64,000 nucleotides of DNA from Chimonanthus salicifolius (taxonomy: Eukaryota; Streptophyta; Magnoliopsida; Laurales; Calycanthaceae), in assembly GCA_013350335.1 (NCBI GenBank), contig CM023536.1, positions 45,020,314 to 45,084,313 on the forward strand, in the 5' to 3' direction. The notes under the pieces are model-generated. The model saw only the letters and a list, made by a program, of their open reading frames with translations, was not told where the DNA came from and ran no database searches. Shown piece by piece: positions 10,556-21,995 of the stretch. The first letter of the stretch is position 1; each line of letters opens with the position of its first letter. Position numbers and translations under genes: made by a program.

Positions 10556-11829
10556 AATAATACCCTTAAACTAGAGCTCCTTTGCAAGGATTTTATAGGA
10601 AAATTTCAAGCATCGCCCTCTTTATTGGATCTTTGGCTTCAATCCTATCCAGTTGATCGATCCATGGATCTGTTAGGACTGCTATAGTCCTAGGTTTTTT
10701 GGTCTTGTTCCTCGAAATTTTTTACGAGTCTGTGCCTAAGCTGTGTGGCATGCTTGGAATGTGGTGGACCGAACCATGGGTGGCCCATGTTTGTTTCTTC
10801 TTTCCTTACTATGCAAATAGGAATCATTTCATGAAGTTTAGATCACTGAACCACAGTTGAAGTCTACAAGCTCCGACCAGAAAATAAAAGCAGAACAGCC
10901 ATAGCATTGTGAATTCCCTTCTTCCCCATACCGTTTCCTAAACATGTTTAACATATTTGATTTTTTTCAATTTTGGGTCATCATCCATCCATGATAGTGG
11001 CTATCAAATCAATGTTCTGCACAGCTGAAGCAGGGCCACCCACCTGAATGAATTGCACCACCTCTGCACTGTGTCAGGAAACAAGACACAATAATTCCCT
11101 TTTCTTTTTCCCTTTTTTTTTTTCTCTTTCTTGTTTTTTTGTTTGTGTTAGTGGAAGTTGATTCTTGCGTATGTCACTAGCCTGCCTCCATGGCTCAATC
11201 TCATCCTTCCGTTTAATGGTCTTGATCATCCTACACCTGGCTATTTAATGGTCGATATTGAGTGCTCAGTGGCCCAGTTGAACTATGTTGGTATTTATCC
11301 TAATCTCAAAGACAAAGTTAAGCCCACTTTCTAAAAGTGATTTAAGATAACCCAAAATCACATCAGATAGCTTTTGTGAAAGTGATGGATGGATAGATTC
11401 GACAAATACGAAAACTAGAGAATCAACGACAGAGATTCGATTTGGCATTTGAACCCAGACAAGGCGACATATTGACGAGGAGCCTTGGTTGCAGAAGGCT
11501 GATAATTGGCCTCTGGTTTAGAGTACTTTCCTTCCCATTTTAATATGTATTTCTCTGTCAACTATTCAACCTCTACTCTATTTTTACGAAAGAATCATCC
11601 TTCGGCTTTAGACATGTTGACTGAGTTCGTATTGAGAGGACGACTGATTGGACCTATGTGGGTAGATGCAGATCGCATGAGTGACCAGCAATATAATGAA
11701 ATCTCACCAACAATTAGACACGGACGTTTTCAAATTTCAAAGATCGATTTTGAAACATATTGTTAATCATTTGATTTAAAGTGATAATTGTTAATTAGTT
11801 GATTTTTTCCTATATTGATGACTTGTAAT
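10556..11829. other. Spacer, no gene seen
   Basis: Frames at 11266-11448 and 11506-11766 show no family signal. T-rich tracts lie near 11110-11145. Confidence 0.4.
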
Positions 11830-12475
11830 TAGGGTTGAAACCTGGTGGATTGGGCCGAGTTTTGAAAGACTCAACTCAATCTATGTAAAAAATAGTTGAA
11901 TCCGACCCCAATTGTAGAGCCCAACCCAACCTGACCTCGAGGTCGAGAATCAGCTCGACCTACTTTAGCCTAATTGAAAAACAACTTAAAATAAAAAAAA
12001 AATATTTAGACCGAAGCTGCTGGAGAAGGGGAAGAGATCGGACTTTGATGACGTCCAATGATGGAGAACAAGAACGGAGAGGATTGGATCGATCTTACTC
12101 TCACTCTTAACCAGTCTCATTATAAGTCTCTCACTCTCTCTGTATATTTGTGGGCTGTCTCTATCTCTGTCGCTCTCGGTCTCTCTCTCCTAAGAACTCT
12201 CTCTCATAAAAAAGAGGCATTTCAACAATTAGAAATTTTGAGGATTTGGGCATCTTGTGGCTTCCAGTTACTTAAATATAAAATGTAAAATTTTTGAGTG
12301 GGTTGGGTTGAATTAATTTAAAAAAAAAAAAATTGACCCAACTCGACTTGAATTTAATTTGGATTTTTTCTTCAACCCAATCTGACCTGAATTTTAAAAT
12401 TATATAAACCAACCCAATGAGTTTTCAAATCGGGTCATGCAGTCAGGTTAAAATCCAACTCAAGTTTCACCTCTA
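11830..12475. mobile_element. hAT MITE, TAGGG-ended family, 646 bp
   Basis: Ends read TAGGGTTGAAACCTGGTGG and, from the right, TAGAGGTGAAACTTGAGTTGG. The flanking 8-mers CTTGTAAT (11822-11829) and TTTGTAAT (12476-12483) match at 7 of 8, consistent with a hAT target duplication. Both subterminal zones hold repeated CAACTCGACC/GGTCGAGTTG-type motifs. The interior (about 12000-12290) is unrelated to the shorter copies at 29045, 54207 and 62503, so this is a longer member or carries acquired sequence. Confidence 0.75.
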
Positions 12476-12483
12476 TTTGTAAT

Positions 12484-13280
12484 CAATGTGTTTGACATTA
12501 AATTCTCGATATATTTACTATCTAAAGCTAACAAACTTATATTTATGACCGAAGATGTCCAGACATCTCATTTAACTACTTCCTTCACGACATGTGAAAA
12601 CTTCTGAATCTACACACACTGAAAAATATACGGAAAGTGACCTTTCATTAAAATTTGAACATGAATGACATCTAAGATTTTACTGAGTGTTTTTACCGTA
12701 AAGCGAACCCCTTAGAGGTATCATTGAACAATGTTATTGTACATATTTTCACATAACATGACTATTCCGTAGAATCTAGAGAGTTGTGCATGGAAGAAGT
12801 GACGATGCAATTTAACGTAAATTGTCTAATTTGTTTATTGGGCGATGTTTGGAAGGCACCACCTTCTTTGGCTTTTTCTGTCTTTGCAAAACCCTAGTGA
12901 GGTCTACTTCTTGAGTGCGCCCCAACCCTTTTAGCCCACAACTTTTGTGGAGCCAACTCGCACACTCAGACCACCTTGCTCTTACACCGTCATTCACATG
13001 GCCCACACTTGTAAGTTGTAACCCTCTCTCATCTCCACTTGTGCTACACGTGTTCATCCTAATGGGTGCATTAAATGATAAGATCGAGTGATTATATTTA
13101 TAATCATCACATCAATCTCAATGTCAGAAGGAGGTGTTTCAACTGAAAGAATATTTTTGAGGAGGATCTTCTTAAATTAGAGATTTACTTAAAAAGTAAA
13201 ATCTGAAAAAAAAAAAAAAACAAGTAATATAAATTAGAGAGAACTAAAAGATTTAGGTTCTGCCTTTTGTAATATGTGAA
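12484..13280. other. Spacer, no gene seen
   Basis: An 81-codon minus-strand frame (12812-13057) has no recognisable motif. No repeat structure stands out. Confidence 0.4.
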
Positions 13281-13287
13281 AATGAAG

Positions 13288-13460
13288 GAGTTATAGTGAT
13301 GGTCAAAAACACGTATCTCAAGAAATGAGAGTCTTGAATTCGATTCACATGCCATATAAAATTCATTTTCTGTAGAATTATTCAAAGTATATAAGTATGA
13401 AGACTTGCACATGTTAAAAATTTAAAATAGATAAGGTACATAAGATCCTGCTTGCATGTA
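13288..13460 (+). mobile_element. Probable tRNA-derived SINE
   Basis: The sequence has an A-box-like TAGTGATGGTCAAAAACAC followed at the expected distance by a B-box-like GTCTTGAATTCGATTC. It resembles copies at 48577 and 55373, which carry the same head (GTGACGGTC...GTCTTGAG...ATTC). The 3' boundary is uncertain and no target duplication was resolved. Confidence 0.4.
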
Positions 13461-14341
13461 GTGTACACGGTTAAATTTTTTATCTACGATATAATGTTTA
13501 TTGGTGTCGCTAACTTTCATATTATGAAATAAAAATAAATAAATATTATTGTTTGCTTCATCAAGAATAAAATAAGAAAAATGAAAAACGAAAATAAAAA
13601 ACATGACCTCTACGTTTCAGGAATCTGAAAGTAATGAAATTGGCTAATAATTTCTCAACTTATGCCATCATTGTACAGAAAACAAAGGGCTATCTTACAT
13701 GATTCACACGCTTTCGACAAACATAATTTGGATTTAAAGATGGATTATGATGGATAGCTACTCGCACTATAAATAAAAGGCAGAAATGAAAAATAGAAAC
13801 ATACCCTCTCAAAAAGACTGTTAATTACAATAATTACCATCGCTAATTTATTTTATTTTCTAAATATCCAACATCACTCCCAATACAAATGCTTTGCCGT
13901 ACCATTGAAGTTAGGGCTACATCGAAGCGGGTTGAGTTTGTTCAAGGTCCAATTTGTATACTTTGATGTTTGAATTTGTGGTCCACATTTTAAATTTTTA
14001 TAATAAAGTATTACATCCTTACTATTATCTTATAGGTAATAAAATCTAGACTTACTCAGGCCTTTAAAGCATAGGCCCCGGGCTCAGCTCTTTAAAATTG
14101 GGCTTCGATTTTTGGGCCCAAAATTGGCTTTTTTTGTGAAGCCAAGTATTCTCTTCTAAAATTACTTTGGTTGAATCAAATGAGGAATACAGGCTACGAC
14201 GTCACCGGTCTCTCCTAGGCCTTGTTGGGCCTACAGGGATGAGTCCAATGCGTGATGATTAGCGGGTTTGAATATATTTTTAGGATGATGCTTTTCATAA
14301 AAATCAGTTCTATGGAGTTTGAAAAGTTATGATTTTCAAAG
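13461..14341. other. Spacer, no gene seen
   Basis: AT-rich sequence. GGGCC-rich patches near 14075-14230 might be decayed transposon ends, but no boundary can be drawn. Confidence 0.35.
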
Positions 14342-14349
14342 GTTCAACA

Positions 14350-14782
14350 CAGGGGTACAGAAATCGGCCGATACGTCATTCTGTTTTTAACAGCCGTATA
14401 ATATCGGCCGATACGTATTGTATCAGCCGTACAACCTTCATATCGCCTGATATGGCCGATATATCGCCGAATCATATCGGTCCGATATTGGCTGATATGA
14501 TTAATATTGGTATTTAAAAAAAAAAGTTCAAAACGGTGATGGGCCCGGGTCAAAATATCGGCCGATATCGGCTCGATATCAGTCGATATTTACATTTTCA
14601 ATTTAAAAAAAAAAAAACAGTTTCTTTTTCGGTTTTTTTATATTTTTTACTTCAGAAAAAATAAAAAAATAAAATAATACCGATATTTACAAAAAAAAAA
14701 AACCAAAAGAGGAGAGAGAATCATATCGGCCGATATTTGCATATCGGCCGAATTATCGGTTGGGGCATTTTTTACACCTCTG
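14350..14782. mobile_element. hAT MITE, ATCGGCCGATAT family, 433 bp
   Basis: Ends read CAGGGGTACAGAAATCGG and, from the right, CAGAGGTGTAAAAAATGCCC, the CAGRGGTGTAAA type of hAT terminus. Flanking 8-mers GTTCAACA and GTTCAAAG match at 6 of 8. Subterminal zones contain many ATCGGCCGATAT palindromes and partial versions of them. The centre is poly(A)/(T)-rich and noncoding. Confidence 0.75.
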
Positions 14783-14790
14783 GTTCAAAG

Positions 14791-15448
14791 ATCAGTCAAT
14801 TTTGGATGATTTTTAATCCAACGATAAAATAACTATAAATGGATTCAAATTGGTTTCGGATACAATAGAGAGAGGTAGATGGTTGTGAGAAGAGAGAACT
14901 GATTTCATACTTCGAATTCGATGGCCCCACACTGAAAGGCAAGGGGAACTGTTGTCCAGGGCCACATATTTGGCAAATGAATTGCTACCGTGTGTAATCC
15001 AAATGTAACCAAACATAGCTACAGATTTACACATGCGTGTACGCATGCGAATACAAGCATGGGAAAAAGCACGAGAGAGAACTGAAGGTGAATTATAGTG
15101 TGAGCATGCACATATCATGAAAGCATTGTGAACCAAAGGCCAGAGGAAATGCAAATGATCCATTTGTATCATTATCTGAAGCCTTCACACAAATTATACG
15201 ACCAAAAGAAATGGGGCACTTTCAAAATGTCCCAGTGATAATTAACTTGAATTCACAATAGTGTTTGAAAACTCAAAATTCAAATTCCATTTAGAATCTT
15301 ATTGAATTTAGAAATTTAGTTAGGTTTTTGGAAAACATTGAAAAAAAGTCACCAACTCAAATGACATGCAATCTTATTGAGTCGAGTAGCTCGGAAAAGA
15401 CCCGTCTGAGTCATATGAAGTTATTATACAATTATTTGGAGTGATATC
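14791..15448. other. Spacer, no gene seen
   Basis: A 119-codon minus-strand frame (14813-15172) opens here but has no recognisable domain and is cysteine/histidine-rich by chance composition. I do not call it a gene. Confidence 0.4.
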
Positions 15449-15769
15449 TCTTAGGACTGGGTATTCATCCCAAAAGACTAGCACTATTAAGTGGAGTAAT
15501 CCAAGTCATTTATAAATCCCTAGATCCCGTCTACACTTCCAATGTGAGACTCATTCCCATTCCCAGTTAGCCCCAACAATTTCCCCTCAAATGAAACCAA
15601 CTAACTCATCCACCTAAGAGAGTTTTGAGTCTACATAAGATAGCCTGAGACGCGACTCCGATACCACTTGTTAGGACCTGTGTATCCGGCCCAAAAGACT
15701 AGCCTATTATAAATTCCTAAATCTCCTTTACACTTCCAATGTGGAACTTATTCGCGGTCAACTCCAACA
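15449..15769 (-). mobile_element. TRIM retrotransposon with two LTRs
   Basis: A 321-bp terminal-repeat retrotransposon in miniature, oriented leftwards. The LTRs are 15449-15578 and 15669-15769. Both share CCCAAAAGACTAGC and CACTTCCAATGTG and run from TGTTGG to CTAACA on the minus strand. Directly inside the 5' LTR the minus strand reads TGGTATCGGAGTCGCG (about 15651-15666), matching a primer-binding site for initiator tRNA-Met. A purine-rich TTGAGGGGAAAT precedes the 3' LTR. Flanking 5-mers ATATC and ATGTC match at 4 of 5. It is noncoding, as TRIMs are. Confidence 0.85.
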
Positions 15770-15774
15770 ATGTC

Positions 15775-16398
15775 AAGTGTTGAAACTCTCATCGAATAGT
15801 CAATCCCAAGTCAAGATATGGTCCAAATGTCTATGGTAAAGAATTTGTAATTTTAAGGCTCGTTGCAGATCAATCGTTGATAATTTTCTAATGCAAATTA
15901 CATTGTCTCATTGTCATCAAAATGTGTAGGGAATGGGCAGAAAGTAACCATCCATAGGCTCAAAAAGGAAAGACACTACTGGAAGCCCAATCGATGCACC
16001 TTCCCTTTACAACCCACTTACAAAATTATTCCTCTTGGACCCTTATTTCCTCGCCATTCAACTCACCTCTACATATTCCCTAGAGGCTCTTCTACTGTGG
16101 GACCCATTTCTGTGGGCTCCTCTCACCCAAAAGAAGAGACCTTCATTGGCCAAATAAATCTGATGTTCATACAAGAATACTCTCCTCTCTTTTCTTTCAC
16201 AAGGGTGGTGGGCACTAAAGTTTCTAAAGTGCTTCATCTGTGCATGCTTTATATCAGCCTCTTGCTTTTCCTTTTCTTCAGTGCATAGTATAAAGCAAAG
16301 CAAGCCCTACTGCTGGTATAGAAAACAATGCATAAAATGGTGCCAAGGTGGTGGCAAGTGGAAGCAAGGGACCAGAGGAAATCAGGGATTTGACTGCC
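15775..16398. other. Spacer with an unassigned 125-codon frame
   Basis: A plus-strand frame of 125 codons (15911-16288) opens here. I see no domain, no splice-supported partner exon and no matching neighbour, so it is not called a gene. Confidence 0.35.
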
Positions 16399-16406
16399 CT
16401 TCTAAT

Positions 16407-16515
16407 CAGGGGTTCTTATATCAGCCGAATCGTATTAGCCAATATTGGTCGTTTTTATATAAAAAAAAAAGAGGAGAAAGAAAAATATCGACTGATACTA
16501 AATTTTAAACCTCTG
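16407..16515. mobile_element. hAT MITE, ATCGGCCGATAT family, 109 bp
   Basis: Ends read CAGGGGTTCTTATATCAGCC and, from the right, CAGAGGTTTAAAATTTAG. The flanking 8-mers CTTCTAAT and CTTCCAAT match at 7 of 8. It is a very short derivative with only the two subterminal zones and an A-tract between them. Confidence 0.75.
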
Positions 16516-16523
16516 CTTCCAAT

Positions 16524-17228
16524 ATTCATAGCATTTCTACCCAACATCCCCCATTGAATGAGGAGGCTAAGCAATGAAACCATGTATAAGAGCCATTGGC
16601 ACATCGGAGCATTCATTGGCCAGTGAGCTGTGGGCAGTGGCCACCCCTTGGATGATCACTAGATCAACAGTGATATTGATCATCCAATGAGTAGGATTAT
16701 CTTATTAGAGATCTCATCAATAAAAAACTTCAGAGCTAATAAAATGTATGAAATCATTCTATGATAAGTTAATCCATACTTCAGACTAAGTCTCACTCAG
16801 TATGCGACAAATCATCAGTGAATCTTAAAACATCTAATAAGTTTTCATTAATTGATTGTAATTTTATCTAACCAGCTACCATTAAACTTTTGCTAGGTCA
16901 AAGATTCACTCTTCTTGAAGATTTTTTAGTGTCAAAAGATAGATATTGAGATTATTAAATTTGGCAATCACCTATTAAAAAAAAAGCATGAAAAGAAGAT
17001 GTGAGTCGATGTGGAGAGGATATTTTGGTAATTTCACTAACAAAAAGTAGCTGCATGATATGCATGAAATCTTCTTTGATCCAACGGTCTATTGGAAACA
17101 ACTTTCATGCACACAGTGCTTTTGCTTTTTTCATTCAAAAGAAAAAAAAATAAAAAATAAAGAGAAATCAAAGAAAATGAAAGGACAAAAGAAATAAAAG
17201 GCAATGCTCATGTTTACAGCATCCAAGG
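16524..17228. other. Upstream region of the receptor kinase
   Basis: AT-rich noncoding sequence that should contain the promoter of the gene at 17342. I could not pick a convincing TATA box. An A-rich tract lies at 17140-17165. Confidence 0.4.
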
Positions 17229-17252
17229 CCCTCTCTCTCTCTTCCTCTCTCT
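17229..17252 (+). promoter_or_regulatory. Pyrimidine patch in the receptor-kinase leader
   Basis: A CT-rich tract about 90 bases before the start codon. Such Y patches mark core promoters and 5' leaders of many plant genes. Position and composition are the only evidence. Confidence 0.4.
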
Positions 17253-17255
17253 GAA

Positions 17256-17309
17256 ATGTTTACAGACCTCTGTTTTTGTTCATCCATGGTAAGAGACAGA
17301 GTTCTATAG
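17256..17309 (+). promoter_or_regulatory. Upstream ORF, 17 codons
   Basis: An ATG at 17256 opens a 17-residue frame that ends at TAG (17307-17309), 32 bases before the main ATG. If the transcript starts upstream of it, the uORF could lower translation of the receptor. Conservation is unknown and the uORF could be fortuitous. Confidence 0.35.
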
Positions 17310-17341
17310 AAGCAGGGTAATAGCGAACCAGAAAGTTCCCA

Positions 17342-20300
17342 ATGGCTGTTTCTGCAATGAAGATGGCCTTGCTTTCTTCTCTACTTCTTCTCTTTGTCTC
17401 TTCTTCTTCTTCTTCAAATTTGAAATTTTCACTTAATTCATCTCTCAGCAGGCAAGCTTCTGTCTTGATTTCCCTCAAGCAGTCTCTTGACTTGTCAAGT
17501 TTGTCATTCAACAGCTGGAAAGAGTCAAATTACATGTCTCTCTGCTCATGGACAGGCATCCAGTGTGATCCCATGAACAGATTAGTTGTCTCTCTTGACA
17601 TTTCAAATTCAGATATCTCAGGTGTTCTCTCACCTGTTATATCGGAGCTGAAAAGTCTTCGACGACTTTCTATTGCCGGCAACAACCTCATGGGTACGTT
17701 ACCGCCAGAGATTTATAAGCTAACAAACCTCAAGATCCTCAACATATCTAACAATCAGTTCAATGGGAGCTTGAATTGGAACTCCTCTCAATTGAAAGAG
17801 CTTGAGGTATTGGATGCCTACAACAATAATTTCTTTGGGTCTCTTCCACTCTGTGTGTTGGAGCTGCCAAAGCTGAAGCATTTGGATCTTGGCGGGAACT
17901 ACTTCAAGGGGACAATTCCATCGAGCTATGGACAGTTGGCAGCGGTGAGCTACCTGTCGCTTGCTGGAAATGACTTGGGTGGCTTTATACCAGGTGAGCT
18001 TGGTAATCTCAGTAATATAAAACAGCTCTACTTGGGTTATTACAACGACTTTGATGGTGGAATCCCGCCGGAGTTTGGGAAGCTGATCAATCTAGTGCAT
18101 CTCGACATGTCCAGTTGTGGGCTGGATGGTCCAATCCCGCCTGAATTGGGTAATCTGCTGAAAATGGATACTCTTTTCTTACAGACCAATCAGCTAACTG
18201 GTTCGATTCCACCTCAATTCAGCAATTTGAGTAGCCTTAAATCACTCGACCTTTCAAACAACCTGCTGACAGGAGAAATTCCTGCTGAGTTCTCAAAGCT
18301 TCAAGAACTCACCCTGTTGAATTTGTTCATGAACCGGTTGCATGGGGAGATCCCACGCTTCATTGCTGAGCTACCGAATTTAGAGGTCTTGAAGCTTTGG
18401 CAAAACAACTTCACTGGCACCATTCCCCCGAGACTTGGTAGGAATGGGAAGCTTACACAACTTGATCTGTCGACTAACAAACTCACGGGTTTAGTCCCTA
18501 GAGCTCTATGCTATGGTAGAAGACTGGAAATCTTGATTTTGCTCCGCAACTTCCTCTTTGGCCCTCTACCTGAAGATCTTGGAGAGTGCAAGATGCTCTC
18601 GAGAGTTCGTTTGGGGCAGAACTACTTGAATGGGTCGATCCCATATGGGTTTCTTTACTTGCCGGAGCTAACACTCGTTGAACTGCAGAATAACTATCTC
18701 AGTGGAAGAATTTCCGAAGAACCTGATGAGGTACCTTCAAAACTAGGCCAGTTGAACCTGTCAAACAATCGCCTATTGGGGCCTCTTCCTTCCTCATTAG
18801 GGAATTTCTCAAGCTTACAGATTCTTCTTCTTAGTGGGAACCAATTTACAGGAGAGATTCCATCTCAACTGCATCTATTAAAGCATGTTTGGAAGTTGGA
18901 TTTGAGTAGAAACAACTTCTCCGGTAATATCCCACCAGGGATCGGTGACTGCTCGTTACTAACTTATTTGGACTTGAGCCAGAACCAACTCAGTGGCCCA
19001 ATCCCAGTCCAAATTACTCAAATTCGTATACTCAACTACCTTAATATCTCTTGGAATCACTTGAACCAGAGCATTCCAAAGGAAATTGGGAGCATGAAGA
19101 GCCTAACCTCGGCGGATTTCTCTCACAATGACTTCTCTGGTCGGATACCCGAGACTGGGCAGTTCGCATACTTCAATACCACTTCCTTTGTCGGTAATCC
19201 TCAGCTCTGTGGGTTGTACTTGAATCCATGTAACTTCTCATCAACATCTCCTCTGCCTTCAGATGAACAGCATGGGGTAAAATCCCAAGGCCCTGGAAGA
19301 TTTAAGCTTATTTTTGCAGTGGGTCTCTTGGTCTGTTCTTTGGCTTTTGCAGTAGCAGCAATCATCAAGACCCGATCAATGAGAAGGAATTCCAAGACAT
19401 GGAAGCTTACAGCTTTTCAGAAGCTAGAATTTGGTTGTGAAGACATTCTAGAATGCCTGAAAGACAACAACATTATTGGTAGAGGTGGAGCTGGGATTGT
19501 TTATATGGGAATGATGCCGAATGGAGAGCAAGTAGCAGTTAAGAGACTCTTGGGAATAAGCAAAGGGTCTTCTCATGACAATGGATTCTCTGCAGAAATT
19601 CAGACACTGGGGAGGATTAGGCACCGCAATATTGTTCGATTGCTAGCGTTCTGCTCGAACAAGGAGACCAAATTGCTCGTTTACGAGTACATGCCGAATG
19701 GAAGCTTGGGTGAAGTTCTTCATGGCAAGAGAGGGGGCTACTTGAAATGGGACATTCGGCTAAAGATTGCCATGGAAGCGGCGAAAGGCCTTTGTTACTT
19801 GCACCATGATTGTTGCCCCTTGATACTCCATAGGGATGTGAAATCCAACAACATCTTGCTTGATTCCAACTTCGAAGCCCATGTTGCAGATTTTGGTCTA
19901 GCAAAATTCTTGCAGGACACGGGTACATCGGAATGCATGTCTGCCATCGCCGGTTCATATGGATACATCGCCCCAGGTATGTCCCTAAATAACTTCTGTT
20001 CTTCATCGAACAGCCATGAATTCTTTGTTACCATATTGGAAATTTTGAAATTCAATGGACCAAAACTAGAATCTGTGCTAGATCCATGTTTCCAATAATC
20101 AATTGGTTAAATTTCTCCATTCTGCCTTACTTAGAATCATAAGGACCAATGTTTATGTGTCCTCAGTAGTACTCATCCACAAGTAGACATATCAATATCA
20201 AATTATAATTTTCCAAAACATGGTGGTAATCCCAAATTCAGATTCTTCAGTCAACCCTACCTTCCAATAAGTGGAGAAACCACTCATTTAATTTGGACAT

Positions 20301-21995
20301 TTCTCTATTTTTATATTTTAGCAGTCTTGATAGTCAACATTTATTTCTTTAATAAAATTCTAAGTAGTGCTGCTCACATTCCAACGGTTAGGAAAATCTG
20401 ATTGAAGTACATGCATACCATGTGAGTGTACAAGCCAATCACTGATTGTACTTTAGGGGTAACTACTAATAAAAAATTCACTCTGTTGGTCCTTAATAAC
20501 CATCTGATCTTGATTGGACAATGATTGGAAGCGGCCCCCGAGTGGTCCCCACTTTCTGAAAAGTCAAATCAAGGTCCTTATCATGATCAGATGATGGTGA
20601 TAAGATTCAGATTCACCCACAGAGAGTTTCCTTAGAACAATCAACATTTTCATTGCACATACCACCAATGAGATAAGACTCTGTTTGGAAACTGAATATA
20701 ATGAAAACCCAATTTTAGTACATAATCAATTCAAAGCAATTCAGTACTTGTTTTGATTTTATGATTTTTTTTTCCCCAGAATCTGATTGAATAGAGAGAG
20801 TACCATATGCTGACTCAAACCTGAAAGCTTTATCAGGGGTAGTAGTCCAAGAAGAAACATTAGAGTGCAAAGCAGAAATTCTCCTTTTGCTTTCTTTTTC
20901 ATCTCTACCAAAGACAGGCATTTGAGAAAGCTTTTGTTTGCCTTGGAATCCATAAACCAAGCACCATTCAAAACAATCACTAGCAACTTTTTTGACTGAA
21001 ACCCATAATTCTCTCAATAACAGCACCAAGAATCCAAACACAGTCCTAAAGAATCTCAATTGGATCTGTGCTTTATTTTTCCCAAACCCCAGAAGAACAC
21101 ATTTAGTGACATAAAGTGTAGCAGTTTCTGCTTTTTCTTCTCTCCCTTCTTACTTTGTTGGGAGATGAATATGCTCTGTTCTCTTTTCTGTGAAAAGAGA
21201 TGGGCGCATGTAAGTACGTACTGAGACTAAACTATCTCCTCTACTTGGGGATGTCAACAGATCCCGCGGGTTCATAGTGGATCAGAACCCGAACTGGTTA
21301 GGGCTGGGTATCGAGCCCAAAAGACTAGCTGATAGGTGGAGTGACCTAAGTCTCTCATAAGTCCTCTCGATCTGATGTGGGTCTCACTAGTCCTATCTCA
21401 AATTCTCGACCCAATTAAATATTACTACATTTTGCTCTACATATAAAATAAAAGTATAAGTAATCTAAAAATATGTAAAGTATATTTGACTATGCTAGTA
21501 ACGGTAATGAATATGAATCACAATTCAGAAGCGTAGATCCATTACTTTTGTTCCTTTTGGGTTGGGCTTTCTAGGACTTATGTCTTCATGTTTAACAACA
21601 AATTAACATCAATGTATAATTCATTGACTTGATTTTTTTTTGCTGTTATGACAACAGAGTATGCATATACTCTAAGAGTTGATGAGAAGAGCGATGTTTA
21701 TAGTTTTGGAGTGGTACTCTTAGAGCTCATAACGGGCCGCCGGCCTGTGGGTGATTTCGGAGAGGAAGGGCTGGACATCGTCCAATGGGCGAAGATGAAT
21801 ACGAATTGGAGCAAAGAAGGGGTGGTGAAGATCCTCGACGAGCGGCTGAGCAATGTGCCATTGGAAGAGGCTATGCAGGTTTTCTTTGTGGGTATGTTGT
21901 GTGTTCAAGAGCAGAGTGTGGAGCGACCCACCATGAGAGAAGTTGTCCAAATGCTGGCACAAGCCAAACAGCCAAATACTTTCCAAGGATTGTGA
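17342..21995 (+). CDS. BAM3: BAM3-like LRR receptor kinase (CLAVATA1 clade)
   Basis: Exons are 17342-19976 and 21658-21995, joined GT/AG within a Glu codon (residue 879), giving 990 residues, the usual length for BAM receptors. Order: signal peptide (about 1-25), LRR N-terminal cap (about 39-77), some 21 leucine-rich repeats (to about 610) with the clade-typical [18 protein letters not shown] and [18 protein letters not shown], a single membrane span (about 654-676) and a Ser/Thr kinase. Kinase residues are intact: glycine loop GRGGAGIVY from 713, Lys734, HRD Asp832, DFG Asp850. The [15 protein letters not shown] segment and the LCGLYLNPC block after the repeats favour BAM3 over BAM1/2 or CLV1. 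Family knowledge: BAM receptors sit in the plasma membrane and perceive CLE peptides in meristem and phloem development. The intron position is the one conserved in CLV1/BAM genes. The subgroup call is from memory of the family, not from a tree. Confidence 0.92.
19977..21657 (+). other. Intron of the BAM3-like gene
   Basis: A 1,681-bp intron with donor CAG|GTATGT and acceptor ACAACAG|AG preceded by a T-rich tract (21632-21641). Read-through of the donor would add a short tail and stop at 20098, truncating the kinase before its activation segment ends. At about 21297-21415 the intron holds a fragment similar to the TRIM LTR at 15449 (TTAGGGCTGGGTATCGAGCC then CCCAAAAGACTAGC). Confidence 0.85.
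21297..21415. mobile_element. TRIM LTR fragment inside the intron
   Basis: It shares TTAGGGCTGGGTAT, GCCCAAAAGACTAGC and the following GGTGGAGTGACC with the left LTR of the element at 15449-15769. One end is not recognisable and I see no target duplication, so it is a fragment or decayed solo LTR. Confidence 0.55.

Noticed and set aside
15911..16288. 125-codon frame as a novel gene
   Set aside because: No domain, no codon-bias cue, and the frame is of a length expected by chance in 64 kb.
19617..20055. Minus-strand frames of 129 and 86 codons over the receptor kinase
   Set aside because: They lie opposite conserved kinase motifs and have no features of their own.
19977..20098. Read-through end of the receptor kinase at 20098 as the true C-terminus
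   Set aside because: The GT donor and matching AG acceptor at 21656 restore the kinase subdomains in frame, so the stop at 20098 is intronic.
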